Below are positions 8,301 through 15,466 of a stretch of 15,866 nt of DNA, piece by piece (position 1 is the first letter of the stretch; each line of letters opens with the position of its first letter). Source of the DNA: Bacteroidetes oral taxon 274 str. F0058 (lineage in GTDB: Bacteria; Bacteroidota; Bacteroidia; Bacteroidales; Paludibacteraceae); contig GG774889.1 in NCBI GenBank assembly GCA_000163695.1, positions 672,213 to 688,078 of the forward strand, written 5' to 3'. The translations under genes and the position numbers were made by a program. The notes beneath the pieces were generated by a model. That model did not search any database and was not told where the DNA came from. It was given only the letters and a program-made list of their open reading frames with translations.

Positions 8301-8510
8301 GTTGTCTATGAGCGATTGGTTATTTCCGTTGGCGATAGAATAGAGGTCAGCGAGTATCCGAAGCTTCATCTCGGCGGTAGCATCTTTGGTGAACGTAACG
8401 GCAAGGATATGCCGAAAAGCCTCGTCGCCCTCGACGACTAGCCTCAGAATAAACTGCATAGCCAGATTGTACGTCTTGCCGCTCCCCGCCGATGCTTTCA
8501 GTATGAGCAT
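5400..8510 (-). CDS. AddA/RecB-type UvrD-family helicase-nuclease
   Basis: This is a 1036-residue superfamily 1A helicase fused to a RecB-like nuclease, for double-strand break end processing and recombination. The helicase motifs are in order: Walker A ASAGSGKT (6-13), AVTFTKDATAEM (37-48), GTIDSF (107-112), Walker B MIDEFQDTS (389-397), LVGDVKQSIYRWR (420-432), TNWRS (456-460), VMTIHKSKGLEFD (706-718) and VFYVACTRA (783-791). The C-terminal nuclease has His901, the RPDRV aspartate (Asp978), the catalytic VVDYKFG (Asp991, Lys993) and QIVHY (1004-1008). The start sits right at the Walker A, as is usual for these proteins. The expected AddB-like partner nuclease is not adjacent: upstream is a divergent restriction system. 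The gene appears complete and has its own promoter. Confidence 0.9.
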   Translation of the reverse strand: MLILKASAGSGKTYNLAMQFILRLVVEGDEAFRHILAVTFTKDATAEMKLRILADLYSIANGNNQSLIDNIKRELPGRRSITDEQIKVVAHRALLKILHDYGNFNVGTIDSFFQRVLRNLARELGKGSRFNIDLNDIKAVAEAVREVIAQAHNDTVLLDWLESFVNDKISEEKTWNVERELRIFGLNIFNEVYQTQQHNIIRLLEENPDIFKDKIAEYKKIINHFESYLKRKADEFFALSAEYGIVAETFNRKTVFNHFKKFADKDFDFEAGKMVLDALEDYGSLVTKSNPERNTLLPVMERVFHPLLKETEEFRERYMARYLAAKLCLKNIFNLGLLSYISKEIDRQSRENNRFMLKDTAMVLNAMINPEHDFSFVYEKIGADVRNVMIDEFQDTSWLQWQNFKALLADIMASGRFSLLVGDVKQSIYRWRNGDWRILNNIEDEIRHAETRVLDTNWRSARNIVEFNNDVFGKMAQMLPEKFRSTYGSLPYNPFEKAYGDVRQKASKTADEGFVSIGIYDRDDEALDMLGKTLDTLARKGYPAEKICVLCRTNKEVRQVADFLAKSEPEDDAYKNVVSDEAFLLSSSPAVQLIVAVMQVIDNPQDKVAAYEVGFIGKTLGLPSVDWRAELSDYGLKSLYETAMTIISLSGIHRIEGQAGYLYAFMDYLMSYQQDNSADISDFVRYWNDELSRKTVGSSSIKGIRVMTIHKSKGLEFDTVIIPFLEEDMHRTNTSSIVWCGAKDKPFDLPVFPIEYDKRMERSVFRDDFIDETIMLLMDSLNVFYVACTRAVNNLFIFAKRASVETKKIRIEQLLQEAVALDDDTFASGNLSDYNASAGSSSVPDDNPFKNLYSETVRAGFDIQNGTLDKTLFIQSNSSREFILGQDGETSPFVLEGNIMHSIFSAIDTADDVDSAVRNLVYKGIITDSDSRYYVSAVSEAIANPLVAEWYSGQYKTLNEQTIISKTADNRPTASRPDRVMIDGRRAIVVDYKFGQPQAAHRRQIVHYMSLLEKMGYSVEGYLWYVKANNIERVLL

Positions 8511-8565
8511 AGTTATGTGATTTTTAATGATTTGTCATAAGTTTGGTATTCCTAAAACTCCCGAG

Positions 8566-8596
8566 CAAAATTAGGTATAAATTTCGGCTCTTGCAA
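8566..8596 (-). promoter_or_regulatory. Helicase-nuclease promoter (TTG-N20-TAATTTTG)
   Basis: On the minus strand TTG (8596-8594), 20 bases, then TAATTTTG (8573-8566) fits the Bacteroides consensus. It lies 55 bases upstream of the helicase start and diverges from the restriction operon promoter. Confidence 0.65.
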
Positions 8597-8663
8597 TTGT
8601 ATGGATTGTATTTCAAGCACTGCTTGTATTTGTTTGCTTAATAAGATAGTGTCATTAAGTGCT

Positions 8664-8695
8664 TTTGTATATATTGGGTTTTATTCTTAATTTTG
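8664..8695 (+). promoter_or_regulatory. Restriction-modification operon promoter (TTTG-N20-TAATTTTG)
   Basis: TTTG at 8664-8667, 20 bases, then TAATTTTG at 8688-8695 is a perfect Bacteroides-type promoter. Only 18 bases separate the box from the ATG at 8714, so the leader is very short. No controller-protein gene or operator is seen. Confidence 0.75.
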
Positions 8696-8713
8696 CAAAC
8701 ATAAAATTGTATT

Positions 8714-9517
8714 ATGAGTAAGAAGAGTCAAGTAATAGAAGCTGTATTTGAACACTGCCAGAAAGCAGGTAATTTTGAATTTGATAATAGTTTGGTCAAG
8801 GATATATCAAGAGCATTTGGATTTGGAAATCCTTTCGATGCTACTAAAATCGATAATCGTAAAAAGTTACCACCCATATTAATAGAAAATGATTATGCAA
8901 TTCTTCACAAAGGTGGTGGAAAACATATTTTTGTAAAAGGGATAAACAAATTATATCACGATTTTGAACCTATCGACGATATAATAGAGTGGAAATATAG
9001 AAAATCAATTCTCAATCAGTTCAATAGCAGTGAGAGTAATATCCTTTCGGTAGCCAATAATCAGCGTATATTACATGAATTTCTCTTTGGACAAGATACT
9101 GAATTAAACGATGTGGATATTGTTAAACGACCTAAGACTTATTTTCCTCATCGTACCAAAACGTCGTTGAAATATAATTTTGGAGACGATATTATATTAC
9201 AAATTGATAATATTCAAATAGAAATTGATTTGACAATAGAGTTTGATGGACATATAGGTGTGTTTGAGGGCAAAAACGGTACTCCCGATAGCTTTAATGT
9301 CTATCAAATTTACCACCCCTTCCTATATTATCACAATGCTAATAAAGAGCAACTCGATGGAAAAATACAAAAAATAAGTGGAGTGTATGTGGTTCGTAAC
9401 AAAGAGCATGATGTTGATGTGTTGAAACTTTGGGAGTATACTTTTGAAAACCCTTATGATATTACGAGTATAAAATTTGTAAAAGCAAAAGCTTACAAAC
9501 TGATAAAAACAGAATAG
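8714..9517 (+). CDS. Putative type II restriction endonuclease (PD-(D/E)xK-like)
   Basis: The product is a 267-residue soluble protein without signal peptide. I do not recognise the exact family. The endonuclease call rests on two facts. It abuts a DNA methyltransferase gene with no gap. It also contains a plausible PD-(D/E)xK core: IEIDLTIEFDGHIGVFEGKNG at 169-189 places Asp172, Glu185 and Lys187 on neighbouring strands. A conserved-looking stretch at 113-140 (VANNQRILHEFLFG through VDIVKRP) precedes the core. It is very AT-rich and lysine/asparagine/isoleucine-rich compared with neighbours, which points to acquisition by transfer. The stop codon is followed immediately by the methyltransferase ATG, so endonuclease and methylase are made from one transcript, endonuclease first. 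The recognition site cannot be read from the sequence. Confidence 0.68.
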   Translation: MSKKSQVIEAVFEHCQKAGNFEFDNSLVKDISRAFGFGNPFDATKIDNRKKLPPILIENDYAILHKGGGKHIFVKGINKLYHDFEPIDDIIEWKYRKSILNQFNSSESNILSVANNQRILHEFLFGQDTELNDVDIVKRPKTYFPHRTKTSLKYNFGDDIILQIDNIQIEIDLTIEFDGHIGVFEGKNGTPDSFNVYQIYHPFLYYHNANKEQLDGKIQKISGVYVVRNKEHDVDVLKLWEYTFENPYDITSIKFVKAKAYKLIKTE

Positions 9518-10360
9518 ATGATAGAAAACTTTCGAAATAAAGTATTTAATGAAGACGTATTGAAAATACTAAAATCATTACCAGATAATTCATTGGATAT
9601 GGTTTATGGTGATCCTGATTACAATGTAGGAATTAACTATGCAGGAAGAAATTACACTCAAAAATGGGCGGAGTATATTGAATGGTATGTTGATTTGGCT
9701 ACAGAATCGATGCGTGTACTAAAGCCAACGGGTAACTTATTTATGATGAATTATCCTAAGCAAAATGCCTACCTGCGTGTAAAATATTTAGATAATAATG
9801 CTTATGATGTAAGTGATTATGTGTGGATATATAATACAAATGTAGGACATTCTCCTCGAAAACTAACCACAGCTCATAGAAGTATTTTGCATGCTACTAA
9901 ATCCAAAAATAATGCTTTTTACAAAGATAATATATCTGTTCCCTATCAAAACCCTACCGATAAACGAATTATGAAACGTATTGCCGATGGGCATACAGGG
10001 CGAATGCCTTATAGTTGGTTTTATTATGATTTGGTAAAGAATGTAAGCAAAGATAAGACCTTCCACTCTTGTCAGATTCCTCTTCCTTTGGTCGAAATGC
10101 TTATAAAATCATGTACCCGAGAGCAAGATGACTGTTTTATATTATTTGGGGGTAGTGGCAGTGAACTGGTGCTATGTAAAAACCTTAAAAGAAATTATAT
10201 TAGTTGCGAGCTTCACCCCGAATATTATCAAATGATATTAGAAAGACTTAACAATAATGGTTTTATTGAGGATAAGTACCGTATCCCAAGTATAATGGAA
10301 CGAAAGAATGTCAATATGGAACCAACCTTATTTGATGAAGTGCCTGTTGTTACGTATTAA
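9518..10360 (+). CDS. Beta-class DNA methyltransferase (N6-adenine or N4-cytosine) of a type II system
   Basis: The product is 280 residues long. The catalytic motif IV lies near the N-terminus as GDPDYN (Asp32-Tyr35), a variant of the usual DPPY with the second proline replaced by Asp34. The AdoMet-binding motif I comes late as FGGSGSE (210-216), after FHSCQIPLPLVEMLI (182-196), which replaces the common HPTQKP stretch. The order motif IV, target recognition region, then motif I defines the beta class. It should protect host DNA from the partner endonuclease encoded just upstream. The ATG follows that gene's stop codon directly. Base use is AT-rich, like its partner and unlike the flanking genes. 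Whether it methylates A or C is not decidable from what is visible. Confidence 0.88.
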   Translation: MIENFRNKVFNEDVLKILKSLPDNSLDMVYGDPDYNVGINYAGRNYTQKWAEYIEWYVDLATESMRVLKPTGNLFMMNYPKQNAYLRVKYLDNNAYDVSDYVWIYNTNVGHSPRKLTTAHRSILHATKSKNNAFYKDNISVPYQNPTDKRIMKRIADGHTGRMPYSWFYYDLVKNVSKDKTFHSCQIPLPLVEMLIKSCTREQDDCFILFGGSGSELVLCKNLKRNYISCELHPEYYQMILERLNNNGFIEDKYRIPSIMERKNVNMEPTLFDEVPVVTY

Positions 10361-10441
10361 CTCTATCTGATTATATGTAATTCTTCGAACAGAAAGTAAA
10401 AACATATCTATACCTGATAGCAAATCCAAGGATATTTCCAC

Positions 10442-11182
10442 TTACCTTCCTTTTCTATTCAGTACCGCTATGGTAGCGTAGATAAATACGAACGTTGCTA
10501 CCAAGAAATAGACTACATCGCGGCTATCGACGACTCCGCGTGATATCGATTTGTAGTGGTAGTTTATACCGAGTGCTGAGATAAGGTCGGTTACATTGCC
10601 TTTGACAAAGAGCAGACCGACGAAGTCGAAGCCTTTGAACATAACGAACGACATCGTGGCGCCGAGGACGAACGCAAATATCTGATTGCCCGTTATCGAC
10701 GACGAGAAAATACCTATCGCTATATAGATAGCCGACAGAAACAACAGTCCGAGCATAGAGCCCCAGAACGCACCGCTATCGACATTGCCTTTCGGGCTTG
10801 CCAACAGCGACACCGATACATACCACACCAGCACAAAGAGCAGTGCCACAATCACTATCGCCCAGCTGCCGAGCGACTTGCCCGTTACTATACGGCGTTT
10901 CGAGACAGGACGTGCCAGAAGCAGTTCGAGCGTGCCCTGCTGACGCTCCTCGGCAAAACTACGCATCGTTATCGCCGGACACAGAAACAGAAACAGGTAT
11001 GGCGTAATGGCAAAAAGCCCGTCTAATGCAGCGTATCCGCTATCGATAATGTTGTATTGATTGGGAAAAATCCACAAAAAAAGTGCCCCCCCGAGCAAAA
11101 AAATGGCGAGTACGATATATCCGAGTATGGAACCGAAAAAACTACGGAATTCCTTTTTGGCTATTGTCAGTATCTGTTTCAT
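10442..11182 (-). CDS. gldF: GldF-like ABC transporter permease
   Basis: The product is 246 residues long, with about six membrane segments (roughly 17-38, 56-73, 107-128, 139-160, 167-182, 222-241). The cytoplasmic loop RSFAEERQQGTLELLLARPVSKRRI (74-98) is the hallmark of ABC-2 permeases of the GldF type. In gliding Bacteroidota, GldA (ATPase), GldF and GldG form an ABC complex, and gldG normally follows gldF. Here the gene is followed after 81 bases by the convergent end of the methyltransferase gene, with no gldG. It may be separated from its partner, or it may be a general ABC-2 permease of the same family. Gliding itself cannot be inferred, since many non-gliding Bacteroidales keep such genes. 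Confidence 0.8.
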   Translation of the reverse strand: MKQILTIAKKEFRSFFGSILGYIVLAIFLLGGALFLWIFPNQYNIIDSGYAALDGLFAITPYLFLFLCPAITMRSFAEERQQGTLELLLARPVSKRRIVTGKSLGSWAIVIVALLFVLVWYVSVSLLASPKGNVDSGAFWGSMLGLLFLSAIYIAIGIFSSSITGNQIFAFVLGATMSFVMFKGFDFVGLLFVKGNVTDLISALGINYHYKSISRGVVDSRDVVYFLVATFVFIYATIAVLNRKGR

Positions 11183-11241
11183 ATAAAAGTGTTTATGTGC
11201 TGTGATATTAAAATATTATCTATTGTCTTGATAAATTGTAT

Positions 11242-11249
11242 TACTTTTG
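11242..11249 (+). promoter_or_regulatory. -7 promoter box of the PagL-like gene
   Basis: TACTTTTG matches TAnnTTTG and lies 23 bases before the ATG at 11273. It supports this start over an in-frame ATG at 11057, which lies inside the opposite gldF gene. The best -33 candidate (TTG at 11223-11225) is spaced at only 16 bases. Confidence 0.5.
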
Positions 11250-11257
11250 CAAAAATA
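11250..11257 (-). promoter_or_regulatory. Possible -7 promoter box of the gldF-like gene
   Basis: The minus strand reads TATTTTTG, matching TAnnTTTG, directly abutting the opposite -7 box. A TTG on the minus strand at 11278-11276 would be a -33 element at 18 bases, overlapping the start of the PagL-like gene. AT-rich sequence makes chance matches likely. Confidence 0.35.
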
Positions 11258-11272
11258 GCTAAAAAAACGGAT

Positions 11273-12577
11273 ATGCAATCTCATTTAATCGCTCGAAAAA
11301 TTTGTGTATTTCTAATATTGCTTTCATCTACAATATCTTACGCACAGTATAAATATACCGTAAAGGGTGCTCTGTACGGAGGTTGGATTATTCCACATTC
11401 GAAGAATCTCCATTCTATCGCCAAGGGTATAGTGCTTGGCGGAGAGGTGGCTTTCGAACTGCCTGCGGAGTCTGCCGTAAGTCATTGGCAGCAGTTCTGG
11501 CGTTTCCCGAATTTAGGCGTCGGACTGGGATTTATCAATCTGGGCAACAATCAATTGCTTGGCAATGCCATTTATGCCTATCCGTACATATCTATCCCGA
11601 TGCTCGAGAGCGAATATTGGGGTATCAACCTAAAAATGGGTGCCGGGCTCAGTTTTGTTACCAAAACTTGGTACAATGCCGACACGTTGAGCGGTGTCGA
11701 CGCCCGAACTGCCAACTCGGCTTTCAGCTTCCCCATAAACTGTTATCTGACGGCAAGTGCAAATTTTACGTATCGTATCAATGCCCGTCTGTCTCTGGCA
11801 GGCGATGTGGGCTATTCGCATATGAGCAACGGCAGTTTCCGAAACCCGAATTTCGGAGTGAATATTATTTACGCACAGCTGGGTGCCCGCTATAACCTTG
11901 TGCCGTACAATAGAAATACGACATATAATCCTGCCTATGGGCTTCCTTTCGATTTCGAGGCTAAGGTGGTAGCCTCAGGGTTCAGTCGACAGATAAATTA
12001 CAGAGACCGCAAAAGCTTTTTTGTAGGGTCGCTGCACGCTGGTATCACCGCTCCTATCACAGACTGGTACGCTCTTGGAGGAGGGGCAGATCTGTTTTAC
12101 GACGGTGCCTTCGTCAAGCGTCCTTCGGACGACAACCCGCTGTTTGCCAGATACAAAATAGACGAAGACAAGTTTGCCAACAAATTAAGGTTCGGCATAG
12201 CTGTGAATAACGAGTTTATAATGGGGCGGTTCAGCGGTATTGTCGATGTAGGCGTATATCTCTACGACCCGATAAAAAACGCCTATCCGCACGTGAGCGG
12301 CAGCCGTGGAATATTCTACGGATACGATATCAAAAAAGAGGACGGCTGGAGCTACATACGGCTTGCTATACGTTACAGAGTTTACGATAACTTTGTGATT
12401 CAGACGGGAATCAAGCTGCATAGTAATGTAGCAGAGATGCTCGAGGTGGGTGTAGGTTACCTGCTGCCGTTTACGCACTCCAAACACACCTCCGTCGACA
12501 GACGCCACAAGACGTATCGCCTATATCGCTACGACTACCGAGAACCTGTACCGTATCCCACGCCTTGGGTAGACTGA
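11273..12577 (+). CDS. PagL-like acyloxyacyl hydrolase (lipid A deacylase), outer membrane
   Basis: The product is 434 residues long. The start at 11273 gives a clean signal peptide (KICVFLILLSSTISYAQ); the longer frame from 11057 overlaps gldF and adds 72 non-signal residues. Residues about 29-212 form a beta barrel containing SHMSNGSFRNPNFGVN (182-197). This matches the PagL active-site motif HxSN, with His183 and Ser185 as the likely catalytic pair. Residues about 225-402 hold a second strand-rich half with KLHSNVAEMLEVGVGYLLPF (381-400). The protein is about twice the size of proteobacterial PagL, as in other Bacteroidota relatives. Known PagL removes an acyl chain from lipid A; the substrate here is inferred. 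It diverges from gldF. Confidence 0.83.
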   Translation: MQSHLIARKICVFLILLSSTISYAQYKYTVKGALYGGWIIPHSKNLHSIAKGIVLGGEVAFELPAESAVSHWQQFWRFPNLGVGLGFINLGNNQLLGNAIYAYPYISIPMLESEYWGINLKMGAGLSFVTKTWYNADTLSGVDARTANSAFSFPINCYLTASANFTYRINARLSLAGDVGYSHMSNGSFRNPNFGVNIIYAQLGARYNLVPYNRNTTYNPAYGLPFDFEAKVVASGFSRQINYRDRKSFFVGSLHAGITAPITDWYALGGGADLFYDGAFVKRPSDDNPLFARYKIDEDKFANKLRFGIAVNNEFIMGRFSGIVDVGVYLYDPIKNAYPHVSGSRGIFYGYDIKKEDGWSYIRLAIRYRVYDNFVIQTGIKLHSNVAEMLEVGVGYLLPFTHSKHTSVDRRHKTYRLYRYDYREPVPYPTPWVD

Positions 12578-12604
12578 GAGGGTGGTAAGATTTCGCTTCT
12601 GAAA

Positions 12605-12638
12605 AAACACAACAGGCAGTATTTTTATACTGCCTGTT
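12605..12638. terminator. Terminator between the PagL-like gene and the rSAM operon
   Basis: A perfect 12-bp stem (12611-12622 with 12627-12638) encloses the loop TTTT. On the minus strand it is followed within three bases by six T, so it is mainly the terminator of the peptidase/rSAM operon. It may also stop plus-strand transcripts. Confidence 0.85.
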
Positions 12639-12658
12639 CATATTGCAACGGTGTCCGA

Positions 12659-13991
12659 TTATTTTTTTTCTCGCATTATGCCGAGTTTCTTCAATTCGAG
12701 ATACGTTAATAGCCAGTCTTTTATGTGGTTTTTGTAGGAAGAACATATATCGTTTTTAGTTCCTTCGAATTCATTTTGTATCCTCTGTATAGGACAACCA
12801 CCGCCACACATAGGCAGGTACGAACATTTAATACACTTAGGCGTCGCAATCGGGTCGGCACCGTAGAGGTTACGATTAAGCTCTGTCTGGTTGATGTCGG
12901 TGTCAGATTACCTTCGGAGTCGAGCCTGCCGATAGTACGTTTTTTGTTGCCGATATTCTCCCAACACTGATACACGTTACCTTCGGGATCGACAGACAAG
13001 GCATTGCGGTTGCGGATAGCGCACTCCGAATACGGCGAGTTTTGGTACATCAGCCATGAACTCACTATACGGTGTTTCTGCCACAAATCGAGCGAAAACC
13101 TCGAGAAATCTTCTCTGTCGAACAGATTCGTAACGCTCGGGTCGTTGGTTCTGTTCATCACAAGACCGGGAGACATACTAACCTTGCCTTTATATCGCTT
13201 ACCTATAAGATTGTGTAGCTCGATATACTCTGCCGAGTTGCTCTTGGTCGTGTTTACACGCACGACTATGCCCAGTTCGGGGTATTTGTCCACCAATAGG
13301 TCTATATTCGACAGCACTCTACGGAAAGCATTGCTCTACACCCTTCGGTGAATTTTACCGAGTTGTGTGTCTGCTCCATACCGTCGATTGTTATTTGCAT
13401 CGACTTAACCTCTATTTCTTTTAGTATATCGATTGCTCTTTCGTCTATGTGATGAGCTGTGGTAATGATATTCGACGAGAATTTACCTTTGAACACGGGG
13501 CGGAATTTGCGGTAAAACTCCTGCATTTTGTCTACTGCCATAAGAGGCTCGCCGCCAAACCAGGTCAGATGAAGAGTTTGTAGATTTTCTCGTCGTTAGA
13601 TATTTTTTATGATGGCGTCCATTATTTCGGTCGTTATGTACGATTTGGTCTTATTATCGCGTTCGAAACAATAGAAACAGCTGAAACAGCAATCCATCGT
13701 AGGAGCTATGGTCAGGTGCATCGACGAGGATTGTTGGCGTAGATTCATTATCATTGCCTTGTAGGTAAGAAACTCGTCCTGGTGGCTTGTGCAGAGGAAT
13801 AGACGTTTCTTGAGCTCTTCGAATAGCTCTTTGTCTAACTCCTCGTCGGTTATCTCGGCTCGCGTCTTCTGCTTGGCGAGTAGGAGGTCGTAGCTTGGAG
13901 AGTCTATCTCCAAGAATGCTTTCGATAGTGCATTGAAGGCGTAGTATTCGCCGCCGTTCTCGAAAAGAAATGTATAGTTGGATAGTATCAT
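12659..13991 (-). pseudogene. Radical SAM/SPASM peptide maturase, broken by one stop and two frameshifts
   Basis: Joined across its lesions this would be about 443 residues, normal for a SPASM maturase. Residues 1-131 include the radical SAM cluster motif CCFSCFYC (Cys101, 105, 108). An in-frame TAA at 13598-13596 follows. The same frame then resumes with LQTLHLTWFGGEPLMAVDK, the expected GGEP region. Near 13334-13337 an extra AG (AGAG for AG) shifts the frame from TIDGMEQTHNSVKFTEG to NAFRRVLSNIDLLVDKYPEL. A second shift lies near 12893-12910. After it the SPASM motif CIKCSYLPMCGGGC (12835-12794) and a final ICSSY read in a third frame to a TAA at 12661-12659. All SPASM cysteines are present, so decay seems recent. 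Its ATG overlaps the peptidase stop (ATGA). Confidence 0.9.
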
Positions 13992-15418
13992 TGTTTTTTA
14001 CGTGTTTTGAATGTGAGACGATAGTTGTTTTTGGGGCTGTGGCAGTTATTTTCGGCAAAGAAGAAAAAACTCGGATATATAATCGTATACTCGGTATCCG
14101 GCTCCAACTTTACCTTTACTACCCAGCTTTTGGCATCTTTGTTCCAATAGAAATCTAATCCTTCCGTGTTCGGCATTTTACAGGTTTTGCACTTGCTGTC
14201 TGGGCTCCAGCCGTTTGCGTGTACATTCATTCGCCTGTCGAAGTAGACTACTATGCTGTCTAACGCGGGGTCTACGTCTTGGCTGCCGTTTTCGATATTG
14301 GTGCCCAGTATCAAGGGGCGTTGGCTCTCGGTTTCAGCAAAAACCCTCTCTGCATCTACCGAGTTGAACGCCTTTACTATCTCCGGCATATAGTCTGTTA
14401 TATTGGGGTATTTGTCGCGTTGCTTGCGATACTCTTTCAGTGCCTCTACTATTGCCCCTATGGCGATGAAACCGTCGTCGCTGTTTTGGCATATTTGTAT
14501 GCGTTCGTCGTAGTTGGGTGCGTATTTGTTCGGATTGTCCACATCGTACAGTATTGCACTGGCATTTGCCAGCATTTCGCCGAAACACGACTTCGGGTCG
14601 CCGTAATGTATATTTCGCAGGTAGTTTGCCGCCAGGTAAAACATCTTGGTTGCCTGCGGCATCACCTCCGGGTAATAGGGCTTTATGGCGGGGTTCCAGT
14701 ACGAGTGGCTAAGCTCGTGTGCCACAAGCCACCCCATCTTACCATATATGGGGATACCCGCACTGTCTGTCCGGCAAGACCCGAATATGGTGTAGTACTC
14801 TTCGTTGCCGCTTTTGTCTTTTATGTGCGGTCCGTAGTTGCCTTCGCAGAACGACAGACTTATCATCACTTTGAAGTTATCGGATTTCTTCTGCCCGAAA
14901 AAGTCGTCGAACCATTTCAGGTTTATTTCGTCCATAACCTTAGTCTTGAAAGACTCGGCCGCCTTAGCGTAAAGGTCGGCATTGGAGGCGAAGAAAGCAT
15001 CGAACCCCGTCTGCTTGTAGAACTTATTCAGCAGATTCATATACTTGGGCAGGCTGTCTTGGGGCCACCTTTTGTCGAGGTTTCTTATATCTACATCGTT
15101 ACGGAACGCTACCTTGCTATTTTTTATCTCGGTGTATAGGGCAAAGTTCACGACGGCGTCGAATCCTATACCGTATTTATTCCTGAGCTGTTGTGTGTAT
15201 TTCACCAGTTCGCTCTCTCTGAACGGGGCAAACTTACGCTCTATCTTGTCCGTATACGATGACTTGTAGTTGTAAGAGGGCTGGTATTCTTCGGCTCCCG
15301 CAAGGCGGAATACAAGAGCCATAAGCTCTATCCGTTTGTCGACGGTAGGTGTCAGGTTTTGTGCCTTCGCAGAGAATACCGTGTACAGCAATACTATACT
15401 TAACAATACTTTTTTCAT
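13988..15418 (-). CDS. Secreted HExxH metallopeptidase-like protein (DUF4932-like) with C-terminal Ig-like domain
   Basis: The product is 476 residues long with a signal peptide (KVLLSIVLLYTVFSAKAQ). A zinc-peptidase motif is present as WLVAHELSHSYW, with His234, Glu235 and His238. Glu281 in FGEMLANASAILY is the likely third ligand. I recall this architecture as DUF4932, an uncharacterised Bacteroidota family, but the name is from memory. Residues about 365-476 look like a Big_5/SbsA-type Ig-like domain (DVDPALDSIVVYFDRRMN, then LEPDTEYTIIYPSFFF), with a CKTC pair at 410-413. The stop codon overlaps the ATG of the radical SAM gene by four bases, so the two genes are translationally coupled. 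The protein is probably periplasmic or surface-exposed; its substrate is unknown. Confidence 0.78.
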   Translation of the reverse strand: MKKVLLSIVLLYTVFSAKAQNLTPTVDKRIELMALVFRLAGAEEYQPSYNYKSSYTDKIERKFAPFRESELVKYTQQLRNKYGIGFDAVVNFALYTEIKNSKVAFRNDVDIRNLDKRWPQDSLPKYMNLLNKFYKQTGFDAFFASNADLYAKAAESFKTKVMDEINLKWFDDFFGQKKSDNFKVMISLSFCEGNYGPHIKDKSGNEEYYTIFGSCRTDSAGIPIYGKMGWLVAHELSHSYWNPAIKPYYPEVMPQATKMFYLAANYLRNIHYGDPKSCFGEMLANASAILYDVDNPNKYAPNYDERIQICQNSDDGFIAIGAIVEALKEYRKQRDKYPNITDYMPEIVKAFNSVDAERVFAETESQRPLILGTNIENGSQDVDPALDSIVVYFDRRMNVHANGWSPDSKCKTCKMPNTEGLDFYWNKDAKSWVVKVKLEPDTEYTIIYPSFFFFAENNCHSPKNNYRLTFKTRKKQ

Positions 15419-15466
15419 TAAATAAACAGTTTATTTATGAGATATACGACTAAAAGACGAAAAAAT

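Noticed and set aside
11057..11272. A 72-residue N-terminal extension of the PagL-like protein
   Set aside because: It overlaps the opposite gldF gene, lies upstream of the promoter box, and would bury the signal peptide.
12659..13991. Programmed frameshifting or stop readthrough in the radical SAM gene
   Set aside because: Three unrelated lesions, with no slippery heptamer seen at the shifts, are better explained by decay.
14279..15139. A 286-codon plus-strand open frame
   Set aside because: It is antisense to the peptidase gene, which has a signal peptide and a zinc motif. The long frame is a codon-bias shadow.
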